From the NCBI GenBank assembly GCA_964349355.1, contig CAYGFZ010000052.1, forward strand, positions 1 to 11,166: DNA of 11,166 nt, read 5' to 3'. This stretch comes from JAUVXE01 sp964349355 (GTDB lineage: Bacteria; Actinomycetota; Coriobacteriia; Anaerosomatales; SLCP01). Made by a program: the position numbers and the translations under genes. Positions 6,766-11,166 of this stretch are shown piece by piece. Position 1 is the stretch's first letter. Each line of letters begins with the position of its first letter. The notes beneath the pieces are model-generated. The model was not told the origin of the DNA and made no database searches. It was given only the letters and a program-made list of their open reading frames with translations.

Positions 6766-7653
6766 TCAGCCACACGCACCACGGGAAATCCCCACGACGT
6801 ATTCGCCCAACGACGTCTCCCATTTCGGAAGCATCACTCCCTGCGCCGCAGCACTCGCACACTCGAGCCGACTGTCTACCGGCCGCTTTGCGGCGGTCGG
6901 GAACTCGGAGGAGCTCACCGGCTCGACCGTCACGTGCGCCAACCCCGCCAGCCGCAAGGCCTCGCACGCCAACTCGTAGCGGCTGCACGATCCCGTGCCC
7001 GCGAGGTGGTAGAGGCCGTGCGCGCCCGCCTCCAGCAGCGCGATGATGCCGCGCGCGAGATCCGGCGCGTAGGTGGGGCAGCCGACCTCGTCGTCGACGA
7101 CCTTCAGCGAATCGCGGGTCGCGGCGGCCGCGATGATCTTGCCCGGGAAGCCACCGCCCGGCGGACCGTACACCCACGACGTGCGCACGATGAGCGCCCC
7201 GGGGTAGGCTGCCTCCACTGCCCGCTCCCCCGCGAGCTTCGTGGTGCCGTAGACCGAGAGCGGGCGGGGCGTGTCGGCTTCGACATAGGGTGCGCCCTTG
7301 GTACCGTCGAAGACGAAGTCGGTCGAAACGTGTACGAATCCGAGCCCCGCCGCCGCGGCAGCGTGCGCCACGTTGGCGGCTCCGGCCTCGTTCACGGCGA
7401 AAGCTGCCTCCGGCTCGCGCTCGGCGCGCTCGACGTCCGTGAAGGCGGCAGCGTTGACGACGATGCCAGCGAGACCATCGCGCGCGCACTCCTCGGCGAA
7501 GGAGCGAACCGCCGCTTCGACGGCTTGCATGTCCGTGATGTCGAGCCCGGCGTGGTCGAGCGCCGTGAAGCGTGCGCCCTCTTCGGCCAGCAGGCGCTGC
7601 AGCGCCGTGCCGAGCATGCCGCCCGCACCGGTGATGAGCCAGGCGCGCGTCAC
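6766..7653 (-). CDS. rmlD: dTDP-4-dehydrorhamnose reductase
   Basis: Last step of dTDP-L-rhamnose synthesis: NAD(P)H-dependent reduction of dTDP-4-dehydro-L-rhamnose in the cytosol. The protein is 295 residues, normal for the family, and an extended short-chain dehydrogenase. Seen in order: the dinucleotide-binding GAGGMLG (9-15), LDITD (37-41), VNAAAFTDVERAE (66-78), the catalytic STD (110-112) with YGTTK (Y135, K139), RTSWVYG, and the late CPTYAPDLA and KRPVDSRL motifs characteristic of RmlD. The start is GTG at 7653, overlapping the rmlB stop by 4 bp (GTGA), with GGAG six bases upstream inside rmlB. It is the final rml gene before the glycan assembly genes. Confidence 0.96.
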   Translation of the reverse strand: MTRAWLITGAGGMLGTALQRLLAEEGARFTALDHAGLDITDMQAVEAAVRSFAEECARDGLAGIVVNAAAFTDVERAEREPEAAFAVNEAGAANVAHAAAAAGLGFVHVSTDFVFDGTKGAPYVEADTPRPLSVYGTTKLAGERAVEAAYPGALIVRTSWVYGPPGGGFPGKIIAAAATRDSLKVVDDEVGCPTYAPDLARGIIALLEAGAHGLYHLAGTGSCSRYELACEALRLAGLAHVTVEPVSSSEFPTAAKRPVDSRLECASAAAQGVMLPKWETSLGEYVVGISRGACG

Positions 7654-8687
7654 GACCGGCCGGCTCCGTCATACCAGCGCGCCTTCCACTCGGCGAACTC
7701 CCCGGTGTGGTGCTTGATCTTGCGCCACCACCACTCGTTGTCGCGATACCAGCGCACCGTCTCGCGCAGGCCGCTCTCGAAGTCGACGTGCGGCTTCCAG
7801 CCGAGCTCCTCGGCGGCCTTGGCGCACGAGATCGAGTAGCGGCGGTCGTGGCCGGGCCGGTCGGCGACGTGGCGGACAGCCTCGTCCCACTCCAGGCCGA
7901 GCTCGTCGAGGATGATGGTGGTGATCTCGCGGTTGGTGCGCTCGTTGCCGCCGCCGAGGTTGTAGACCTCGCCGGGACGGCCGCGGTCGAGCACCGCAGC
8001 GATGCCGTCGCAGTGGTCGTCGACGTGCATCCAGTCGCGCACGTTCATGCCGTCGCCGTAGAGCGGCAGCTGCGCGCCCTCGAGCGCGTTGGTGACGAAG
8101 AGCGGGATGAGCTTTTCGGGGTACTGGTGCGACCCGTAGGTGTTCGAGCCGCGCGTGACACACACGGGCGTCGCGTAGGTCGCGTGGTACGCGAGCGCCT
8201 GCAGGTCGCCGGCCGCCTTCGACGCCGAGTACGGACTCGACGGCCTGAAGCGGTCGGTCTCGCAGAAGGAGACACCGGGGTCGGCCGAGCCGTAGACCTC
8301 GTCGGTCGAGACCTGCACCATGCGGCTGATCGCGTGGGCGCGCACCGCCTCGAGCAGGGTGTGCGTGCCGAGCACGTCGGTCTTGAGGAACGCTTCGGGT
8401 CCGGCGATCGAGCGGTCGACGTGGGTCTCGGCGGCAAAGTTGACGATGGCGTCGGGAGGGCCGCCGGGTGTCGCGGCGATTGCTGCCTCGACGGCCTCGC
8501 GGTCGCAGATGTCGCCGAGCACGAAGCGGTAGCGGGGGTCGCCTGCGACGGGTTCGAGATTGTCGAGGTTGCCGGCGTAGGTGAGCTTGTCGAAGCAGGT
8601 GATCTCGACGTCGTCGCGCGTGGAGAGCATGCGGCGCACGAACGCCGAGCCGATGAACCCCGCCCCTCCGCAGACCAGCAGCCTCAT
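7650..8687 (-). CDS. rmlB: dTDP-glucose 4,6-dehydratase
   Basis: Converts dTDP-D-glucose to dTDP-4-dehydro-6-deoxy-D-glucose using bound NAD+. At 345 residues it has the usual length. It shows the Rossmann GGAGFIG (7-13), the family signature DKLTYAGNLDNL (33-44), FAAETHVDRSI (84-94), the catalytic STDEVYG (T128, D129, E130), YSASK (Y153, K157), NTYG, the DWMHVDDHC motif and RPGHDRRY. The ATG at 8687 overlaps the TGA of rmlC (ATGA), so the genes are translationally coupled. The C-terminus overlaps rmlD in the same way. Nothing unusual is seen in the sequence. Confidence 0.97.
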   Translation of the reverse strand: MRLLVCGGAGFIGSAFVRRMLSTRDDVEITCFDKLTYAGNLDNLEPVAGDPRYRFVLGDICDREAVEAAIAATPGGPPDAIVNFAAETHVDRSIAGPEAFLKTDVLGTHTLLEAVRAHAISRMVQVSTDEVYGSADPGVSFCETDRFRPSSPYSASKAAGDLQALAYHATYATPVCVTRGSNTYGSHQYPEKLIPLFVTNALEGAQLPLYGDGMNVRDWMHVDDHCDGIAAVLDRGRPGEVYNLGGGNERTNREITTIILDELGLEWDEAVRHVADRPGHDRRYSISCAKAAEELGWKPHVDFESGLRETVRWYRDNEWWWRKIKHHTGEFAEWKARWYDGAGRS

Positions 8688-9139
8688 CCGCTCTTCACGC
8701 CCCAGTCATATCCGATCTCCGGGTCGTCGAAGGGCAAGCGGTGCTCGTCGGGATTCTCGTAGTCGTAGAGTTCGGTGGGGATGTTGACGATGGTCGCGGG
8801 GTCGGTCCCCACCGCCGTGAAGCCGTGGTAGACCAGCGGCGGGATGATGATCATGCGCTGGCGCTGCCAGCCGGTCACGAACGTGTCGGTCTGCCCGAAG
8901 GTCGGCGAGCCCTCTCTGCGGTCGTGGAGCGCAACCTTCGCCATCCCGGAGACGCACACGAAGTGGTCGGTCTGCTTCTTATGATAGTGCCAGGCCTTGA
9001 CCACGCCCGGATAGACGGTGGTGAGGTAGACCTGGCCGAACCGCTGGAAGTCCGGGTCGTCGGAGCGAAGCATCTCCATGAGCATCCCCCGGTCGTCGGG
9101 GATCGGCTTGAGTTCCTTGACCTTCACGCCGTCGATCAT
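8684..9139 (-). CDS. rmlC: dTDP-4-dehydrorhamnose 3,5-epimerase-like cupin
   Basis: Expected to epimerise dTDP-4-dehydro-6-deoxyglucose at C3 and C5. The protein is 151 residues, clearly shorter than classical RmlC (about 180-200). It keeps the opening DDRGMLMEM (15-23), the cupin core HDRREGSPTFG, PPLVYHGF, the LYDYENPDE stretch and the closing DDPEIGYDW. In place of the classical RGLHYQ it has KAWHYHKKQTDHF (48-60), a form seen in the short epimerase-family proteins. Position between rmlA and rmlB is the main reason to call it RmlC; a related dTDP-ketosugar isomerase is the alternative. The start is ATG at 9139 with GAGAGGGG five bases upstream. The frame is open to 9385, but that part overlaps rmlA and is non-coding in character. 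Confidence 0.87.
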   Translation of the reverse strand: MIDGVKVKELKPIPDDRGMLMEMLRSDDPDFQRFGQVYLTTVYPGVVKAWHYHKKQTDHFVCVSGMAKVALHDRREGSPTFGQTDTFVTGWQRQRMIIIPPLVYHGFTAVGTDPATIVNIPTELYDYENPDEHRLPFDDPEIGYDWGVKSG

Positions 9140-9150
9140 GAGTGCCCCTC

Positions 9151-10218
9151 TCAGACGATCTCGACCTCGGAGTTGTCCCCGAGCATCACGTGGAACGCCG
9201 CCGACACGCCCGTGGCGCGCCTCACCACGGCGCCTACCCCGAGCAGGCTGTCCGCCAGCCTCACTCCGCACTGGTCGAGCCGCGACTCGTCGAGCATGAT
9301 CGAGTGTTCGATCTCGCTGCGCGTGACCGTGCAGCCGTTGCCCACCGACGTGTACGGCCCGACGTAGGCGTCTACGAGCTCGCACCCCTCGCCGATCACC
9401 GCCGGTCCGCGCACGGTCGAGTTCACGAGACGCGTCCCGGCGCCGATGACCACTCGCCCGTGCACGCTCGACCCCGCGTCGACCTCGCCGGCGATGTCGG
9501 TCTCAATGAGGTCGAGCATGATGCGGTTGGCCTCGAGCATATCGTCGAGCTTGCCGGTGTCCTTCCACCAGCCCGAGATCACGTGTGGCCGCACCGTGGC
9601 GCCATTGTCGACGAGCCACTGGATCGCATCGGTGATCTCAAGCTCCCCGCGGGCCGACGGCTCGATGGCGTTCACCGCCTCGAACACGCGCTCGTTGAAC
9701 AGGTAGACCCCCACGAGCGCCAGATCGCTCGGCGGATCGGCCGGTTTCTCGACGAGCCGCAACACCTCACCGTTCCCATCGAGCTCCACCACGCCGAACT
9801 GCGAGGGATTCGGCACGCGGGCGAGCAGGATCTGCGCATCGGGCTCGTGGGTGCGAAACTCCTCGGCGAACGGAGTGATCCCGTCCTTGATAAGGTTGTC
9901 GCCGAGGTACATGACGAACGGCTCGCCCGCCATGAACTCCTCGGCGATCTTGACGGCGTGCGCCAGGCCGAGGGGCGCTTCCTGCGGGATGTAGGTAATC
10001 GAGACGCCCCAGCGGGAGCCGTCGCCGAGGGCTGCGCGGACCTCCTCGGCGGTGTCTCCGACGATGACGCCGATCTCCTCGATACCGGCCGCCCCAAGCG
10101 CCTCGATCGCGTAGAAGAGGATCGGCTTGTTGGCCACCGGAACGAGCTGCTTGGCGCGGGTGTAGGTGATCGGCCTGAGCCGCGTGCCCTTGCCACCTGC
10201 GAGAACGAGCGCCTTCAC
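9151..10218 (-). CDS. rmlA: Glucose-1-phosphate thymidylyltransferase, long form
   Basis: First step of the pathway: dTTP plus glucose-1-phosphate gives dTDP-glucose and pyrophosphate. At 355 residues it matches the long form (as in TIGR01208) rather than the roughly 290-residue classical RmlA. The N-terminal nucleotidyltransferase has LAGGKGTRLRPIT (6-18), NKPIL, the metal-binding LGDNLI (D107) and EKP (157-159). From about residue 245 the sequence turns into hexapeptide-like, left-handed beta-helix repeats (VDAGSSVHGRVVIGAGTRL...). The start is GTG at 10218, just before KALVLAGG, with AAGGGGG and AAGGG upstream. The frame extends to 10275, but those codons do not resemble the family. It is the first gene of the operon; rmlC follows after 11 bp. 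Confidence 0.95.
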   Translation of the reverse strand: MKALVLAGGKGTRLRPITYTRAKQLVPVANKPILFYAIEALGAAGIEEIGVIVGDTAEEVRAALGDGSRWGVSITYIPQEAPLGLAHAVKIAEEFMAGEPFVMYLGDNLIKDGITPFAEEFRTHEPDAQILLARVPNPSQFGVVELDGNGEVLRLVEKPADPPSDLALVGVYLFNERVFEAVNAIEPSARGELEITDAIQWLVDNGATVRPHVISGWWKDTGKLDDMLEANRIMLDLIETDIAGEVDAGSSVHGRVVIGAGTRLVNSTVRGPAVIGEGCELVDAYVGPYTSVGNGCTVTRSEIEHSIMLDESRLDQCGVRLADSLLGVGAVVRRATGVSAAFHVMLGDNSEVEIV

Positions 10219-10386
10219 GAACCCTTGCCCCCTTGCCGGTTCTGCACGGCCGCCGGTGCCGTGCTGCCTCAGCATTGTAGCGGAAGCGCGGTTGGGCGCG
10301 CGCGTGAGGCCACCGGGTGTGTTGCTCCTGTGTCAATCCTACTGCGTATTCCGGCGCAAGCCGATCACCGATTGTCCGACGCTCGT
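10219..10386 (-). promoter_or_regulatory. Upstream region of the rml/glycan operon, candidate promoter
   Basis: This 168-bp gap between mazF and rmlA is where the operon promoter should lie. A good -10 box, TACAAT, is at 10274-10279 on the minus strand and would give a leader of roughly 50 bases. No matching -35 box stands 16-18 bp away. A perfect TTGACA is at 10331-10336, but 51 bp from TACAAT and with no -10 at its own proper spacing. No clear terminator follows mazF, so read-through from the toxin-antitoxin genes is possible. Confidence 0.4.
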
Positions 10387-10731
10387 CTACCGGCCGAGGA
10401 CAACGTCGATACCGTAAAGCACCAGATCGAACTTGCTTTCCGGCAGCGTCCCGACCCGGCCGGTGAGTGCGGACTTGTCAAAAGTCAGAATCTGCGAGAC
10501 GTTGGCGACCGAATCCTTGGACAGGCCCGTCAAGGAAGCCTCAAGCAGCACGTTGCCGGGGGCGTCCGCCCATCGCAGGTTGCTGGTCAACGGGACGCAG
10601 ACGACCGTCGATATCTTGCTCCGGTTGAACGACTCGCTCTGCACGACGGCGACCGGCCGGCGATATCCTGGTTCCGAACCTGCGGGCTCTCCCGGGTCAG
10701 CCCACCAGATCTCGCCTTGTGCGATCACCAC
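10387..10731 (-). CDS. mazF: MazF/PemK-family endoribonuclease toxin
   Basis: A 114-residue protein of the MazF family; these toxins cut mRNA (or other RNA) at short sequences and stop growth unless bound by the antitoxin. The family layout is complete: QGEIWWADPGEP (5-16), GSEPGYRRPVAVVQSESFN with the conserved arginine, VVCVPLTSNLRW with the conserved threonine, then NVSQILTFDKSAL and the C-terminal helix. The start is GTG at 10731, overlapping the antitoxin TGA by 7 bp; a second GTG follows directly. Antitoxin first with a short overlap is the usual order for these modules. The cleavage motif cannot be predicted from sequence alone. Confidence 0.93.
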   Translation of the reverse strand: MVIAQGEIWWADPGEPAGSEPGYRRPVAVVQSESFNRSKISTVVCVPLTSNLRWADAPGNVLLEASLTGLSKDSVANVSQILTFDKSALTGRVGTLPESKFDLVLYGIDVVLGR

Positions 10732-10961
10732 TCGGTCCGCTCGAGACTGCGGCGAGCAGCGCGAGTGGCAAACCCGCTGTCAGCAGCGGTCTCCTCAGCG
10801 CAGACGGCGTCGAGGGCAGCCGTGACGCTGTCAGCCGAGTGCCGCGCGACATACTCGCGCACAGCTCGACTGTAGAGCTGGCTTCGCGACTGCTTGAGCT
10901 CCCGGGCAAGCTGTTCAGCGTCGGCGAAGACATCATCAGGTATCGAGATCGCAGTCTTCAT
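10725..10961 (-). CDS. mazE: MazE-like ribbon-helix-helix antitoxin
   Basis: A 78-residue antitoxin. The N-terminus MKTAISIPDDVF forms the predicted beta strand of a ribbon-helix-helix DNA-binding domain, followed by two helices (ADAEQLARELKQ and RSQLYSRAVREYVARH). The C-terminal portion, from about residue 45, is alanine-rich and acidic and is the expected toxin-binding tail, ending RRSLERTEW. Such proteins neutralise the toxin and repress their own promoter as dimers. The start is ATG at 10961. The frame is open to 11033, but the -10 box lies between the two, so the shorter start is right. It overlaps mazF by 7 bp. Confidence 0.92.
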   Translation of the reverse strand: MKTAISIPDDVFADAEQLARELKQSRSQLYSRAVREYVARHSADSVTAALDAVCAEETAADSGFATRAARRSLERTEW

Positions 10962-10967
10962 ACCAAA

Positions 10968-10997
10968 AGTATAACTCCGGATGATGTGAGGTCGCAA
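10968..10997 (-). promoter_or_regulatory. mazEF promoter, placed for leaderless mRNA
   Basis: On the minus strand TTGCGA (10992-10997) and TATACT (10968-10973) are 18 bp apart. Only six bases separate the -10 box from the antitoxin ATG, so transcription would start at or beside the first codon. The stretch over the -10 box and start also holds a small inverted repeat ATAC-N5-GTAT (10960-10972), a candidate site for autorepression by the RHH antitoxin. Confidence 0.6.
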
Positions 10998-11027
10998 GCC
11001 GCAATCCGCGACCACATGCAGGAGCGG

Positions 11028-11052
11028 TTGCAAATAATAGTACTATATGCAA
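11028..11052. promoter_or_regulatory. AT-rich palindrome in the divergent intergenic region
   Basis: A perfect 10-bp palindrome ATAGTACTAT (11037-11046) lies inside outer arms TTGCA (11028-11032) and TGCAA (11048-11052), which are slightly off-centre from the core. It stands out as the most AT-rich patch in a GC-rich region, 31 bp above the mazEF -35 box and 12 bp before the ATPase start. An operator for the plus-strand gene or for both genes is the likely reading. Confidence 0.5.
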
Positions 11053-11064
11053 TCATGCCTGCAA

Positions 11065-11166
11065 ATGGTAACGCGTGACTTCTGGATAGAACGCATCGAG
11101 AGCGCCCTGGACCGCCGGTCCATCGTGTGGCTTCACGGCGTCCGGAGAGTCGGCAAGACCATGCTC
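11065..11166 (+). CDS. Partial P-loop ATPase (AAA_14/DUF4143-like), 5' end only
   Basis: An ATG at 11065 opens a frame of 34 codons running to the window edge. The residues end IVWLHGVRRVGKTML, with a Walker A motif GVRRVGKT (25-32) preceded by a hydrophobic strand. A short N-terminal helix followed by strand and P-loop within the first 35 residues is the layout of AAA_14/DUF4143-type ATPases, which are often found near mobile or accessory genes. The rest of the protein, including Walker B and the C-terminal domain, is outside. No Shine-Dalgarno is visible before the ATG, so translation may be leaderless. An ATG at 11054 is in another frame and stops after eight codons. Confidence 0.75.
   Translation, partial: MVTRDFWIERIESALDRRSIVWLHGVRRVGKTML

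Noticed and set aside
7707..8762. Plus-strand open frame of 351 codons opposite rmlB
   Set aside because: Low-complexity valine-, arginine- and alanine-rich translation, fully antisense to rmlB.
10331..10336. Perfect TTGACA as -35 box for rmlA
   Set aside because: No -10-like hexamer occurs 16-18 bp downstream; the nearest good one, TACAAT, is 51 bp away.
9142..10875. Long plus-strand open frame of 577 codons opposite rmlA and mazF
   Set aside because: It runs antisense across two unrelated well-identified genes and their intergenic region, so it cannot reflect one real protein.
1..11166. CRISPR array, tRNA or rRNA genes, attachment sites, origin
   Set aside because: I saw no regularly spaced short repeats, no tRNA-like cloverleaf and no rRNA-like sequence on either strand.

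Overview
The window reads as a surface-glycan biosynthesis locus of a high-GC bacterium, most likely an actinobacterium. The hints for that are high GC, frequent GTG and TTG starts, a long-form RmlA, and a MazE antitoxin opening MKTAISIPDD. The lineage is an inference. Almost everything is encoded on the minus strand and is transcribed from right to left.

Right edge (10387-11166): a MazE/MazF-type toxin-antitoxin pair on the minus strand faces away from the first 34 codons of a plus-strand P-loop ATPase that runs off the window. The 103-bp divergent intergenic region holds a strong-looking promoter placed for leaderless antitoxin mRNA and an AT-rich palindrome.

Middle-right (6766-10218): a complete dTDP-L-rhamnose cassette in the order rmlA-rmlC-rmlB-rmlD. 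Spacings are 11 bp or 4-bp stop/start overlaps, so it is clearly one operon.

Middle-left (204-6703): continuing on the same strand, a DUF2142-type polytopic membrane protein, a two-TM protein with an extracytoplasmic domain, a GT-B glycosyltransferase, a GT-A-like glycosyltransferase broken by a 626-bp direct duplication, a GT2 family glycosyltransferase and a last GT-B glycosyltransferase. Together these look like a pathway that makes dTDP-rhamnose and builds a rhamnose-containing cell-surface polysaccharide. No flippase, polymerase or ABC exporter is visible.

The most unusual feature is two identical 626-bp copies (2224-2849 and 2879-3504) separated by 29 bp. The 655-bp offset shifts the frame, so one glycosyltransferase gene becomes two overlapping frames, one with the native N-terminus and one with the native C-terminus. 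Deleting one unit restores a single 289-residue gene. This is either a very recent mutation (possibly phase-variable) or an assembly artefact.

Left edge (1-203): past the last glycosyltransferase there is a 21-bp inverted repeat, a near-consensus minus-strand promoter, and a Shine-Dalgarno plus ATG opening a frame that leaves the window. A separate transcription unit probably starts here. I found no clear evidence of a wholly new system.
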